Source: Ruminococcus flavefaciens MA2007 (GTDB lineage: Bacteria > Bacillota > Clostridia > Oscillospirales > Ruminococcaceae). Taken from it: a stretch of 61,607 bases of DNA. Below are positions 52,488 through 61,435 of this stretch, piece by piece; the first letter of the stretch is position 1; each line of letters begins with the position of its first letter. Position numbers and translations under genes: made by a program. The notes under the pieces were generated by a model. That model had not been told where the DNA came from. It saw only the letters and a list, made by a program, of their open reading frames with translations, and searched no databases. Where the stretch lies: contig NZ_JHXF01000021.1 in assembly GCF_000621845.1 (NCBI RefSeq), positions 1 to 61,607 on the forward strand. Direction: 5' to 3'.

Positions 52488-54728
52488 ATGCCAAGGAAAA
52501 AGGAAACTCCCAATAAGCAGCCTGTTTTCAAGCATGAAGCTTATATAGAGGGCTCGGGAAGCGTTGTTGATGAAAAGATTACAGATACGCTGAAAAAGAA
52601 CTATATGCCTTATGCCATGAGCGTTATCATCTCCCGTGCACTTCCTGAGATAGACGGCTTCAAGCCCTCACACAGAAAGCTTCTCTATATGATGTACAAG
52701 AGGGGACTGCTCAGTCCTGATAAGGAGCGTTCAAAGTCTGCTAACGTTGTCGGTGAGACCATGAAGCTCAATCCTCACGGCGATCAGGCTATATATGAGA
52801 CTCTTGTCCGTATGACGCGAGGAAATGAGGCTCTTTTGCATCCTTATATTGACAGCAAGGGCAACTTCGGCAAGCAGTATTCAAGCAAGATGCATTTTGC
52901 CGCTCCGCGATATACTGAGGTAAAGCTTGAAAAGATATGCAACGAGCTCTTCCGAGATATCGATAAGGAGACTATAGATTTCGTACCTAACTACGATAAT
53001 ACCATGCAGGAGCCTACTTTGCTCCCTGCAACATTCCCGACAGTCCTTGTAAACTCAAACACAGGCATTGCCGTATCAATGGCAAGCAATGTGTGTCCGT
53101 TCAACCTTGAGGAGGTATGCGAGACTACTATAGCTCTCATGAAGGATCCCGAGCATGATATAATCAGTACACTGAAAGGTCCTGATTTCCCGGGCGGCGG
53201 ACTTATGCTCTATGATGAAGCAGAGCTGAACAAGGTCTATGAAACAGGACGCGGCAGTATAAAGGTACGTTCAAAGTACAGCTATGATAAGAGCGCTAAC
53301 TGCATAGAGGTAACTGAGATACCTTATACGACCACTATCGAGGCTATTATCGAGAAGATAATCGACCTTGTTAAGCAGGGCAAGATAAGAGAGATATCAT
53401 ATATCCGTGACGAAACTGATATCGACGGACTAAAAATCGCTATCGACCTGAAGCGTGGAATCGATCCCGATAAGCTCATGCAGAAGCTTTATCGTCTTAC
53501 TCCGTTACAGGACAGCTACCCATGCAACTTCAATATACTTATTGCAGGCACTCCAAAGGTAATGGGAGTTCGCGAGATACTTATCGAGTGGACTGCTTTC
53601 CGTGAGGAGTGCGTTCAGCGCAGGACATACTATGATCTGCAAAAGAAAAAGGAGAAGCTCCATTTGCTGGAGGCTCTCTCGAAGATACTTCTCGATATTG
53701 ACAAGGCTATAAAGATAATCCGTGAGACCGAAAACGAAGCGGACGTTGTGCCGAACCTTATGATAGGCTTCGGTATTGACGAGATACAGGCTGAATATGT
53801 TGCAGAGATAAAGCTCCGCAATATCAATAAGCAGTATATTCTCCGCCGTATCGAGGAGGTCGACCAGCTCAAAAAGGATATCGAGGAAATGGAGGATATT
53901 CTCCGTGATAAGAAGAAGATACGCAAGATAATCATTAATGAGCTCCGCGACGTTATCAAGAACTATGCTCAGCCAAGAAAGACTATGTTCTACTATCAGG
54001 CTGACGTTGAGGAAGCCGAGGAGATTGATGATACTCCTGATTATCCTGTTAATATCTTTGTTTCCGACAGCGGCTACTTCAAGAAGATAACTCCTCAGTC
54101 TCTCCGTATGAGTAACGAGCAGAAGCTCAAGGAGGGAGATTTCATCAGCCAGAGCTTTGATGCTACAAATAAGACAGAGCTTGTATTCTTCTCGGATAAG
54201 GCTCAGGCATACAAGTCAAGAGCAAGCGCCTTTGATGATACAAAGGCAAGCGTTATGGGCGATTATATCCCTGCAAAGCTCAGCTTCGACGAGGGCGAGA
54301 GCCTTAAAATGGTAGTCCCCACTGTTGATTACAGCGGATATGTCATATTCTTCTTTGAAAACGGCAAGGTAGCAAAGGTTCCGCTGAAATCCTATGAGAC
54401 CAAGACTAACCGCAAAAAGCTTGCAAAGGCTTATTCCGAAAAATCTCCACTGGTGGCTGCAATATTCATTGCAGAGGACAGCGACATACTTCTCAGGACT
54501 ACCAGCGGTCATGCCCTTGTATTCAATACAGGAATGATACTGCCCAAGTCTACAAGAGATTCACAGGGTGTACAGGTCATAACTCTCAGAAGAAAAGCTT
54601 TGCTTTCATCGGCTTCGCTTATAGCTCCTGAGGAGCTTCCTGAGCTTGAAAAATACCGTTCAAAGAGCGTTCCTGCCGCAGGCAAGCCTGCTAAGGAATT
54701 AGGAGACAGCAATCAGCTCACATTCTGA
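52488..54728 (+). CDS. Type IIA topoisomerase A subunit (ParC/GyrA-like, divergent)
   Basis: A 746-aa protein. The active Tyr142 is in AAPRYTEV; the winged-helix part includes GFKPSHRKLLYMM and NPHGDQAIYETLVRM. At the position of E. coli GyrA Ser83 it has Gln100. The C-terminal beta-pinwheel is short and I find no GyrA box (QRRGGKG); instead the region reads ETKTNRKKLAKAYSE. That points to a decatenating, non-supercoiling enzyme. A helical coiled coil (about 385-500) matches the breakage-reunion tower. It shares the operon with the B subunit; the terminator follows. Confidence 0.88.
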   Translation: MPRKKETPNKQPVFKHEAYIEGSGSVVDEKITDTLKKNYMPYAMSVIISRALPEIDGFKPSHRKLLYMMYKRGLLSPDKERSKSANVVGETMKLNPHGDQAIYETLVRMTRGNEALLHPYIDSKGNFGKQYSSKMHFAAPRYTEVKLEKICNELFRDIDKETIDFVPNYDNTMQEPTLLPATFPTVLVNSNTGIAVSMASNVCPFNLEEVCETTIALMKDPEHDIISTLKGPDFPGGGLMLYDEAELNKVYETGRGSIKVRSKYSYDKSANCIEVTEIPYTTTIEAIIEKIIDLVKQGKIREISYIRDETDIDGLKIAIDLKRGIDPDKLMQKLYRLTPLQDSYPCNFNILIAGTPKVMGVREILIEWTAFREECVQRRTYYDLQKKKEKLHLLEALSKILLDIDKAIKIIRETENEADVVPNLMIGFGIDEIQAEYVAEIKLRNINKQYILRRIEEVDQLKKDIEEMEDILRDKKKIRKIIINELRDVIKNYAQPRKTMFYYQADVEEAEEIDDTPDYPVNIFVSDSGYFKKITPQSLRMSNEQKLKEGDFISQSFDATNKTELVFFSDKAQAYKSRASAFDDTKASVMGDYIPAKLSFDEGESLKMVVPTVDYSGYVIFFFENGKVAKVPLKSYETKTNRKKLAKAYSEKSPLVAAIFIAEDSDILLRTTSGHALVFNTGMILPKSTRDSQGVQVITLRRKALLSSASLIAPEELPELEKYRSKSVPAAGKPAKELGDSNQLTF

Positions 54729-54735
54729 TAAAATA

Positions 54736-54770
54736 AATGCCCGAAAGCTTTTGCTTTCGGGCATTGTTTT
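54736..54770. terminator. Bidirectional terminator
   Basis: AATGCCCGAAAGC (54736-54748), TTTT loop, GCTTTCGGGCATT (54753-54765), T-rich on both sides. Shared by the topoisomerase operon and the aldolase gene. Confidence 0.9.
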
Positions 54771-54772
54771 TA

Positions 54773-55747
54773 TTATTCCTGTGAGATTATCTCCTTGTAG
54801 AATTCAGCGAAGTCCTTACGCTTATCCTTTGTGAACTGGATAGCTGTTCTTGGGTGCTGATTGAAAAGACCTGTGAGGAGATACTGGAGATCATAGCCCC
54901 ATACAGCGCCTTCCTCGCGGAGCTTTTCCATGTGTTTCTCAATGAACTGGAATACAGGATATACATTGTACTTTGGATTTTTGAGGAAACCGAGAAGAAG
55001 CTCCATTGCGCAGTTGCCTGCGCCTCTGCCCATTGATGAGTATGTAGCGTCAAGCCAGTCAACACCGTCGCCAACAGCTTCAATTGTATTTGCAAAAGCA
55101 AGCTGCTGGTTGTTGTGAGCGTGGATACCGACCTTTTTGCCGTATTTGTCTGCTGCTTCAAGGTAAAGGTTTGCTATCCGTGCCAGCTGCTCGGGGTAGA
55201 GTGCTCCGAAGCTGTCAACGATATAGAATACATCAACAGGGGACTGTCCGAGAATGTCAAGAGCTACTTTAAGGTCACCCTCCTGGGCATTTGATATTGC
55301 CATGATATTGCAGGTAACTTCATAGCCCTTCTTCTTAGCATCTTCTATCATATCAACAGCAGTTGGTATCTGGTGGAGGTATGTTGCAACACGGATAAGG
55401 TCGACAGGGGAGTTCTCACGCTCAACGATGTCCTGCTTGTAGTTGCAGCGTCCTACATCAGCCATGATGGCTATTTTGAGGTCAGTGTGGTTCTCGCCAA
55501 CTATAGAGCGGATATACTCATCGTCGCAGAACTTGCATGGACCAAAATCCTCGACTTTGAACATTTCCTTGTCAGCTCTGTAGCCGAACTCCATATAATC
55601 AACGCCTGCCTTGATATTGGACAGGTAAAGGTCTCTTACGAACTCATCAGAAAATCTGAAATCGTTTACAAGTCCTCCGTCGCGGAGAGTAGCGTCTACA
55701 ACTCTCACATCTGATCTGTAATTCATCAGCTTAGATATCTCTTTCAT
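54773..55747 (-). CDS. DRE-TIM metallolyase (HMGL-like aldolase)
   Basis: A 324-aa TIM barrel. VVDATLRDGGLVNDF is the DRE-type start (Asp and Arg), and GIHAHNNQQLAFANT gives the metal His pair. The family includes HMG-CoA lyase, 4-hydroxy-2-oxovalerate aldolase and isopropylmalate synthase. The C-terminal part lacks a regulatory domain, so an aldolase is more likely than a synthase. Substrate unknown. It stands alone with a clear promoter. Confidence 0.85.
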   Translation of the reverse strand: MKEISKLMNYRSDVRVVDATLRDGGLVNDFRFSDEFVRDLYLSNIKAGVDYMEFGYRADKEMFKVEDFGPCKFCDDEYIRSIVGENHTDLKIAIMADVGRCNYKQDIVERENSPVDLIRVATYLHQIPTAVDMIEDAKKKGYEVTCNIMAISNAQEGDLKVALDILGQSPVDVFYIVDSFGALYPEQLARIANLYLEAADKYGKKVGIHAHNNQQLAFANTIEAVGDGVDWLDATYSSMGRGAGNCAMELLLGFLKNPKYNVYPVFQFIEKHMEKLREEGAVWGYDLQYLLTGLFNQHPRTAIQFTKDKRKDFAEFYKEIISQE

Positions 55748-55822
55748 ATTTATCCCTCTTTCACAAAGTAAACTGTAACGCTTTTAAGCTTTTGAGCTTT
55801 AAAGCGATTTGCTTCTTTGTAT

Positions 55823-55851
55823 AGTATATCACACATTTTGTACTTTGTCAA
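55823..55851 (-). promoter_or_regulatory. Promoter of the aldolase gene
   Basis: On the minus strand: TTGACA, 17-nt spacer, TATACT. Confidence 0.75.
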
Positions 55852-55893
55852 ATACTTTTTTGAAGTTTAAGAATGCAAATTTTTATGTAAAAT

Positions 55894-55924
55894 AACAAGG
55901 GACTTTGCAAAAAAGTCCCTTGTT
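55894..55924 (-). terminator. Terminator after the CmpB-type gene
   Basis: AACAAGGGACTTT (55894-55906) with AAAGTCCCTTGTT (55912-55924), with T's on the minus strand. Confidence 0.8.
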
Positions 55925-55927
55925 AAT

Positions 55928-56743
55928 TCAATGTTTGTTTTTACGGAGCTCCTCGAGCTGTTCCTTAAAGCTTTTAATGTTTATGATATCAAGCTGAGGG
56001 AATGCTTTGGAAAGACGTTTAAGAGTAAAGCTTCGTTTCTCATGGATCGCCTTGTACTTATCCCTGAGCTCTTCGAGCTTTTGTCTGTATTCTGCATTGC
56101 GTTCATCGAGCTCACTTTTCTTGTCCATGACGTGTTCTACACCCGTAAAGATCTTTTCGCCTGTTTTATCTGATATCTTTCTCATTTCAGCGGATATTCC
56201 TTCAAGAACCACAAGTCTTTGCTTGATATGGATTATTGCCGCAACAGTGATTATGGTATCGCTGATGAAACCTATAAGTATCACCGTTAAGATAACGATA
56301 CCGAAGGCAGAGGGGATATCGCGGACAAATTTAACAGTAAGAGGGTGTATAAGTCTGACGGTAACAAGGCAGGCGACTCCCCATAGAAGGGAGAATTTAA
56401 GACATATATAGCCTTTGAGGTTGAAACGTTCACCTGAGTAATCCCACCATTTCTGCGAAAAAAACTTTTCCAGCAGAAAGCCTGTAATAAGTTCAAGGAA
56501 CGTTGTCAGCAGAACAGAGCCAACATAAAGAACAACAATGTTCTCCTTGATAGGTTCAAGGGCGAAACAGACGAGTATCACCCCAAAGCCGTATATAGGA
56601 CAATACGGACCGTTGAGAAAGCCGCGGTTTATGAACCTGCCATGTTCTACAGCCTGATAAACGACTTCAAGGCACCAGCCTAAAAAGGCGTATATGACGA
56701 AATAGCCTGCTGTTCGGCAGATAGCAAGGGTAGTATCGTTCAT
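55928..56743 (-). CDS. Putative ABC-transporter type IV (CmpB) membrane protein
   Basis: A 271-aa protein with five or six membrane helices in about 5-180 and a charged helical C-terminus (about 190-271) rich in Lys/Glu, probably a coiled coil. The N-terminal YFVIYAFLGWCLEVVYQ and NGPYCPIYGFG are the family motifs. Despite the family name no ATPase gene is nearby. Function unknown. It starts 3 nt after the LUD gene and is probably in one transcript with it. Confidence 0.82.
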   Translation of the reverse strand: MNDTTLAICRTAGYFVIYAFLGWCLEVVYQAVEHGRFINRGFLNGPYCPIYGFGVILVCFALEPIKENIVVLYVGSVLLTTFLELITGFLLEKFFSQKWWDYSGERFNLKGYICLKFSLLWGVACLVTVRLIHPLTVKFVRDIPSAFGIVILTVILIGFISDTIITVAAIIHIKQRLVVLEGISAEMRKISDKTGEKIFTGVEHVMDKKSELDERNAEYRQKLEELRDKYKAIHEKRSFTLKRLSKAFPQLDIINIKSFKEQLEELRKNKH

Positions 56744-56746
56744 ATA

Positions 56747-57418
56747 TTAATAGCCCAGCTCCTCGCCGACGATAATGACCTTGATACGTCCCTTATGGCG
56801 CTGATGTGCGGAGATAAGATAATTACAGCATATTCTGCCGTCACTGCCGCAGCCGTCATACATCTGAGAGCACGACTTTGTAAGAGAGACGCATTCGCCC
56901 TTTTCCTTACAGTAGGTATCACAGTTGAGACGGACGCAGTTAGGCGGTGCAGCCTCGCGCTTAACACGGAGCTCTGCTTCCCTGAGGTCTTTAACTATTT
57001 TATTGTAGCCTGCGATAATGATAACAGACTTTGGTCCGAAAGCTATTGCGGCGATACGGTTGCTGTTGCCGTCAACATTATAAAGAACGCCGTCCTCGGT
57101 GATAGCGTTTGAGCTTGAAATATACACATCTGCGAAAAAGGCTTTTCTGTAGAGCTCCACTACTTCCTCGGGAGTATTTACCTTTGCGCGGTCAAGGTAT
57201 TTATACTTTGGCGATTCAAGGAGTGATTTAAGTCCTATCTCGCCCATAGTCATCGTGCCGCCGTTTGTGATAACGTCGCCCTCTTTTAAGAGAGATTCAA
57301 CGATAGGACAGACATCGGCGCTTGTTTCGGCGTAGTAGAATTCCATATTGTTCTTTTTGAGGTTTTCGCCTGTTTTATTTATCCTTTTTTTGATTATTGA
57401 TTTTTTATTATCGTCCAT
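56747..57418 (-). CDS. LUD-domain protein (LutC-like / DUF1121)
   Basis: A 223-aa protein with the LUD fold: VITNGGTMTMGEIGL, SSNAITEDGVLYNVDGNSNR and FGPKSVIIIAGYNKIV. The C-terminus has clustered cysteines (NCDTYCKEKGEC, then CSQMYDGCGSDGRICC), more than is usual for LutC. LutABC takes part in lactate oxidation in Bacillus; lutA and lutB are absent here, so another role is possible. SD AGGAGTAAAG precedes ATG. Confidence 0.82.
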   Translation of the reverse strand: MDDNKKSIIKKRINKTGENLKKNNMEFYYAETSADVCPIVESLLKEGDVITNGGTMTMGEIGLKSLLESPKYKYLDRAKVNTPEEVVELYRKAFFADVYISSSNAITEDGVLYNVDGNSNRIAAIAFGPKSVIIIAGYNKIVKDLREAELRVKREAAPPNCVRLNCDTYCKEKGECVSLTKSCSQMYDGCGSDGRICCNYLISAHQRHKGRIKVIIVGEELGY

Positions 57419-57441
57419 GATCTTTACTCCTTTATAAATTT

Positions 57442-57470
57442 AATATGCGGAACATAACGTTCCGCATATT
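57442..57470 (-). terminator. Hairpin between HPF and LUD genes
   Basis: AATATGCGGAAC (57442-57453) with GTTCCGCATATT (57459-57470). The following T-tract on the minus strand is weak, so some read-through into the LUD gene is likely. Confidence 0.65.
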
Positions 57471-57484
57471 ATTTCAATAATTAA

Positions 57485-58012
57485 TTAAGCGTTGTCAGGC
57501 TCAAGTACAGCGTAGTTTCCGTCGTCACGCTTATAAACTACGTTTATCAGACCTGTCTCTGCATTTGTGAACATAAAGAACTCGTGATCCAGCATATTCA
57601 TCTGGAGTATAGCCTCGTCGATGTCCATAGGTCTCATCTTGAACTTCTTGTGCTTGATAACCTCATACTCGACTGTCTCGGGTACAGGATAAGCGAAAGC
57701 CTCCTTGAAAGCGGCGTCTTTAAGCTTCTTCTCGACCTTGGTCTTGTTCTTGCGGATCTGTCTGATTATCTTGTCGATAGCGTCATCGAGGGCAACATAC
57801 TTGTCCTCGGCAGACCTTTCTGCACGGAAAATAATGCTGTTATATTTTACTGTGAGCTCAAGAACTATCTGAGTCTTGATCTCAGAAATTACGATTTTTG
57901 CATCAGCGTCCTCTCCAAAGAATTTTCCCAGACGGGAGTCGATTCTCTTTTCAGCATACTCTGTAAAGTTTGTTGGAATCTGCATTTTCTTAGCTGTGAT
58001 AGTTGTTTTCAT
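57485..58012 (-). CDS. hpf: Ribosome hibernation-promoting factor, long form
   Basis: A 175-aa protein. The N-terminal domain (about 1-100; MKTTITAKKMQIPTNFTEYAEKRI) binds the small ribosomal subunit, and the C-terminal domain (about 120-175; EYEVIKHKKFKMRPMDIDEAI) drives 100S dimer formation. Long HPF is general in Firmicutes. ATG 58012 has AAGGAGG 7 nt upstream. A leader hairpin (58029-58046) precedes it. Its own promoter is seen. Confidence 0.95.
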   Translation of the reverse strand: MKTTITAKKMQIPTNFTEYAEKRIDSRLGKFFGEDADAKIVISEIKTQIVLELTVKYNSIIFRAERSAEDKYVALDDAIDKIIRQIRKNKTKVEKKLKDAAFKEAFAYPVPETVEYEVIKHKKFKMRPMDIDEAILQMNMLDHEFFMFTNAETGLINVVYKRDDGNYAVLEPDNA

Positions 58013-58062
58013 ATTGGTCCTCCTTTTTGCTTTGTAAAAACAAAGCATAAGTTTATGGTTAT

Positions 58063-58091
58063 ATTATACCATAATAAATCGTAGTATACAA
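58063..58091 (-). promoter_or_regulatory. Promoter of hpf
   Basis: On the minus strand: TTGTAT, 17-nt spacer, TATAAT, about 50 nt ahead of the start codon. A GCTTTG/CAAAGC hairpin lies in the leader. Confidence 0.7.
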
Positions 58092-58153
58092 TAGAATTTT
58101 ATTAATTTTGTTTAAATGCACAAAGAGTTTTCCATAATTTGTTTGTTTTGACA

Positions 58154-59515
58154 TCAATAATTGTTTTTTAAATTATCAAGAAGCACCTGCGCAACTTGCT
58201 CTGTGGTGAGATATCCGCTGTCTTTATCCTCGATAAGAATACAGAATGCGATAGGGAATGAAGGATCGTCAACAAAGCCCACAAGAAGCGAATTTTCCTT
58301 TGCGCCCTCGTCTACCTGAGCAGTTCCGCTCTTTACGCCGACCTTATATCCGTTTATCAGATATGCATATCTGTCTGAGCCGTTGGTCAGCATTATCTGT
58401 TTTACGGTTGAAGCTGTGCTTTCGGAGAAAAGCTTTTCGCTGTAGTGAGTTTTTGCTTTTTCTTTTTCGTGTCCGTTGAGGTCTGTCACATGGTCGATGA
58501 GGTAGGGCATAGTCATTTTGCCTGTACCGTTGGCAATGGCGCTCTGCCACATCATGAGCTGAATCGGACTTACGAGGGTATCGCCCTGACCGATACAGCC
58601 CCACTGTGTGCGGAATTCGTAGGAATTTTCGAGAGTTGTGGATGCTGTCTCGCACTGTATACCGTTGATGTCGATATAGGTAGGCTTGCCGCCGTTAAGA
58701 ACATAGCCCATTTTTTCGTACTGCTTCTTGACCTTTTCAAGAGGCATATCATTGTCCTCAATAAGCTGTGCAAAGAACGGGTTACAGCTGTTTTCAAATG
58801 CTTCCTGTATATTCTGAGTACCGTGACCGTAAATGTTATGGCAGTCAATGTCATTTCCTGTCTTGTTGGTATATTTTCCGTTACAGGTATAGCTTTTGGA
58901 GAAAAGCTGAGCACTTCCCATTATTTCAACAGCTGAAATAACTGTAGATACCTTTTGTGTCGAACCTGGAACTGTTCCGTACAAATTCTTTGATAAGAGA
59001 GTGCCTGATTTGAAGTTTTCAAGTCCCTCATAGCCTTTAGTAACGTCAAGAGAGGGGAGACTTGTGCAGACGAGGATTTCGCCCGTTTTGTAGTTATAAG
59101 CCGATACACAGCCCTCCATATAGCCGAATGAATTGAAAACAGCGCGGTTGGCTTCGTGGTTGAGAGTCGTGTAGATAGCGGCTTTTCCGCCCTGTTTTTT
59201 CAATCCGTCAGAGAAGCTGTAGTTGTTAAGCTTCTGGAGATTGCGTGCGACAAGAGTATTCTCCATTTGTCCCTTGTCATCACCGATGAGGTTGCCTACG
59301 TCGAGAAAATAATTATCGGGATAGGAGCCCTGTCCTGTGCCGTCAAAGAGTACATCGCCCTTGCGGTCATAAACGAAGCCAAGCTGATGTGTGTCGGAGT
59401 TCATCATGTAGAAATCTGCTTCGTGGTTTATTTTTAGTACAAGAAACGCCATACCTGCAATGAAAAGCATTATGATAAGGCTGATTATTCGCTGAGTTCT
59501 TCTTATGCTCTTCAT
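58154..59515 (-). CDS. Class B penicillin-binding protein (transpeptidase)
   Basis: A 453-aa membrane-anchored transpeptidase. One N-terminal helix (about 8-28), then the catalytic triad of motifs: Ser-x2-Lys in VPGSTQKV (near 184), Ser-x-Asn in ENSCNPFF (near 243), and KSGTAQ (near 393). It is short; the N-terminal dimerisation domain is small. It is coupled to the FtsW/RodA gene by an ATGA overlap, which fits the known SEDS-PBP pairing, where the SEDS protein polymerises glycan and the PBP crosslinks it. I choose ATG 59515 by that overlap. Confidence 0.92.
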   Translation of the reverse strand: MKSIRRTQRIISLIIMLFIAGMAFLVLKINHEADFYMMNSDTHQLGFVYDRKGDVLFDGTGQGSYPDNYFLDVGNLIGDDKGQMENTLVARNLQKLNNYSFSDGLKKQGGKAAIYTTLNHEANRAVFNSFGYMEGCVSAYNYKTGEILVCTSLPSLDVTKGYEGLENFKSGTLLSKNLYGTVPGSTQKVSTVISAVEIMGSAQLFSKSYTCNGKYTNKTGNDIDCHNIYGHGTQNIQEAFENSCNPFFAQLIEDNDMPLEKVKKQYEKMGYVLNGGKPTYIDINGIQCETASTTLENSYEFRTQWGCIGQGDTLVSPIQLMMWQSAIANGTGKMTMPYLIDHVTDLNGHEKEKAKTHYSEKLFSESTASTVKQIMLTNGSDRYAYLINGYKVGVKSGTAQVDEGAKENSLLVGFVDDPSFPIAFCILIEDKDSGYLTTEQVAQVLLDNLKNNY

Positions 59516-60804
59516 TCCTGCCACCTCCAAGTCGGTACGTCCGCTTCTTTCTTCTTATGCTTGGGTTCTTTGAAGGAAGGGGACTGTGCAGCCATAAGCA
59601 TTCCAACCATGAATCCGCTTACCATGAGGGAGCTTCCTCCTGCGGAAATAAACGGAATCGTAACACCTGTAAAGGGAATAAGATTGCATGAGCCGAAGAT
59701 ATTAAGTCCCATTTGAACTATGAGAGCCGCGCATACACAGGCTGATATAGTACCGTGATAGTATGAACGTGCGGGATTTACAAGGGGAACGGAGGTCATG
59801 ACGAGAATAGCGAATATCGCCATAAGTGCGTAAATAAGTCCCCATTCTTCGCTTATTGTAGCAAATACTATATCGTTTTCAAAGGCGAATACGTTTGAAA
59901 GGAAGCCTTTTCCGGGACCTACGCCGAACCAGCCGCCCTTGGCAATAGCGATAAGCGCCTGTGACTGCTGATAGCCGTCGCCTGTCTTGTCGCTCCATAT
60001 GTCAACATGAAGTCTGTGCTGAACGTACTCGGGAGCGTACTTTAAACCGATAAGAACGAATACTATTACAAGGGCGATAACGCCTATAAGCTTCTTTTTT
60101 GAGAATTTAGCCTTTGGATAGCATATCCTGAGAAGAAATCCTGCGGCAAATATGCTTAAAAATGTTGGGAGACTTCCGTAATCGTGGGATTTTACCTGTA
60201 TAAGGCATACTATTGCTGTAAGAGCTAAAAGTGCGAGATTCTCATAGACAACACTGAAAGTAAGTATCTTGTGCTTCTTCTGCTGGTCGGCAATAGATGT
60301 AGCACAGGCGAGTATGAACAGCGGCTTTGCGAACTCTGAGGGTTGTATTGCGAAGCTGCCAATCCTTATCCACATATCCTCGGGACTGGTGAATACAAGG
60401 ACTATGAGCATTACAAAAATAACTCCGCCGTAGATATATGGCTTTTTGTCCTGTAGGAGCTTGTGATTCCTGCAAAGGATATAGCCTGCCTTGCATGAAG
60501 CAAGGCAAACGATACAGGTTATGAGGTGCTTTACGTCAAAACCAACCTTTCCGAAGCAGGATTGGAAGATAAAGCTCATATTAAGTACAAGTATCAGCAG
60601 AAAATCCAGAACGTATGATGTCTGCTTGAAAAGCAATATCACTACAAAATAGGAAATATCAAGAATGAGAACTGCTGCACCGAGAACTGCAACATCCCTT
60701 ACTTCGGTGTAGTTTCCGTTGAAATACACATTCAGAAGCATAGCTATATGAGCTATAAGTACAAAAATGCATGAGAAAACATATGCAACAGGGTTAGCGT
60801 ACAC
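59512..60804 (-). CDS. SEDS-family glycosyltransferase (FtsW/RodA/SpoVE)
   Basis: A 430-aa protein with ten or more membrane helices. Family residues: SEEWGLIYALM, VQMGLNIFGSCNLIPFTGVTIPFISAGGSS near the C-terminus, and HRLHVDIWSDKTGDGYQQSQALIAI in the large loop with the active Asp. It polymerises lipid II. Which of FtsW, RodA or SpoVE it is cannot be told from sequence alone. It overlaps the FHA gene by 11 nt and the PBP gene by 4. Confidence 0.92.
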   Translation of the reverse strand: MYANPVAYVFSCIFVLIAHIAMLLNVYFNGNYTEVRDVAVLGAAVLILDISYFVVILLFKQTSYVLDFLLILVLNMSFIFQSCFGKVGFDVKHLITCIVCLASCKAGYILCRNHKLLQDKKPYIYGGVIFVMLIVLVFTSPEDMWIRIGSFAIQPSEFAKPLFILACATSIADQQKKHKILTFSVVYENLALLALTAIVCLIQVKSHDYGSLPTFLSIFAAGFLLRICYPKAKFSKKKLIGVIALVIVFVLIGLKYAPEYVQHRLHVDIWSDKTGDGYQQSQALIAIAKGGWFGVGPGKGFLSNVFAFENDIVFATISEEWGLIYALMAIFAILVMTSVPLVNPARSYYHGTISACVCAALIVQMGLNIFGSCNLIPFTGVTIPFISAGGSSLMVSGFMVGMLMAAQSPSFKEPKHKKKEADVPTWRWQE

Positions 60805-61213
60805 GTTCAGACCTCCTTTTTCTGAAAATCAGTCGGCGGTTGCCGAGAGTAATGAGGTCGTTTTCGTGCAGAACAGCCTCGCGGACCATACTTCCGTTTA
60901 CAAAGAGTCCCGATTTGGAGCCCATGTCATGTATAGTCCATACGCCGTTTGAAACTGTCAGCATAGCATGGTATCTGGATACAGACAGGTCGGGGAGTCT
61001 GATATCCGCTGAGGCATGACGCCCGATAAGAACTTCGTCGCAGCCTAATTCATAGGTGATGTTCTGTTCGGTCAGTACCATATCGTGAGATAATTCATGC
61101 CACGTTTTCTTTGATGACCTGCGCTCACGGTAGGCTGTCAGAAGCAGAACGAATATGCAAACATCAAGTGCAGCGGCTGCTGCAATACATAATATCGTAT
61201 CAAGTGATTCCAA
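60794..61213 (-). CDS. FHA-domain protein, membrane-anchored
   Basis: A 139-aa protein: an N-terminal membrane helix (about 7-27), a short linker, and a C-terminal forkhead-associated domain (about 58-130) with LIGRHASADIRLPDLSVSRYH and GSKSGLFVNG. FHA domains bind phosphothreonine, so this ties the SEDS-PBP pair to Ser/Thr kinase signalling (inference). The TTG at 61213 has GGAGG 7 nt upstream. The order FHA, FtsW, PBP resembles the actinobacterial fhaB-rodA-pbpA group, but no kinase gene is in the window. Confidence 0.88.
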   Translation of the reverse strand: MESLDTILCIAAAAALDVCIFVLLLTAYRERRSSKKTWHELSHDMVLTEQNITYELGCDEVLIGRHASADIRLPDLSVSRYHAMLTVSNGVWTIHDMGSKSGLFVNGSMVREAVLHENDLITLGNRRLIFRKRRSERVR

Positions 61214-61260
61214 AAGAAAACCTCCGATCAGATAATGTTATTTTTTTATCACTGATTTAT

Positions 61261-61289
61261 ATTATATCATAAATCAGCAGGGATTTCAA
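61261..61289 (-). promoter_or_regulatory. Promoter of the FHA-FtsW-PBP operon
   Basis: On the minus strand: TTGAAA, 17-nt spacer, TATAAT. It is about 12 nt from the first hairpin of the IS200-type element. Confidence 0.75.
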
Positions 61290-61301
61290 CAAAGCAATCA
61301 T

Positions 61302-61424
61302 AACCACCACTGAAGTGGTGGTTTGCACAGCCCCTAAAAGGGGCGAATACAGGCTCACCCACTAAAGTGGGCACTGAAGGTTTGACATTGCATTACTATC
61401 TCGAGCAGCCGCTTCAAGCGGCTG
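61302..61424. repeat. Hairpin cluster at the right end of an IS200/IS605 element
   Basis: Four perfect short hairpins in a row: AACCACCACT/AGTGGTGGTT (61302-61323), GCCCCT/AGGGGC (61330-61344), CCCACT/AGTGGG (61358-61371) and CAGCCGCTT/AAGCGGCTG (61406-61424). IS200/IS605 elements lack terminal inverted repeats and are recognised through subterminal hairpins, which fits this place, 3' of the transposase. The first is the best candidate for the RE recognition hairpin. Confidence 0.7.
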
Positions 61425-61435
61425 TTTCTTTTTGC

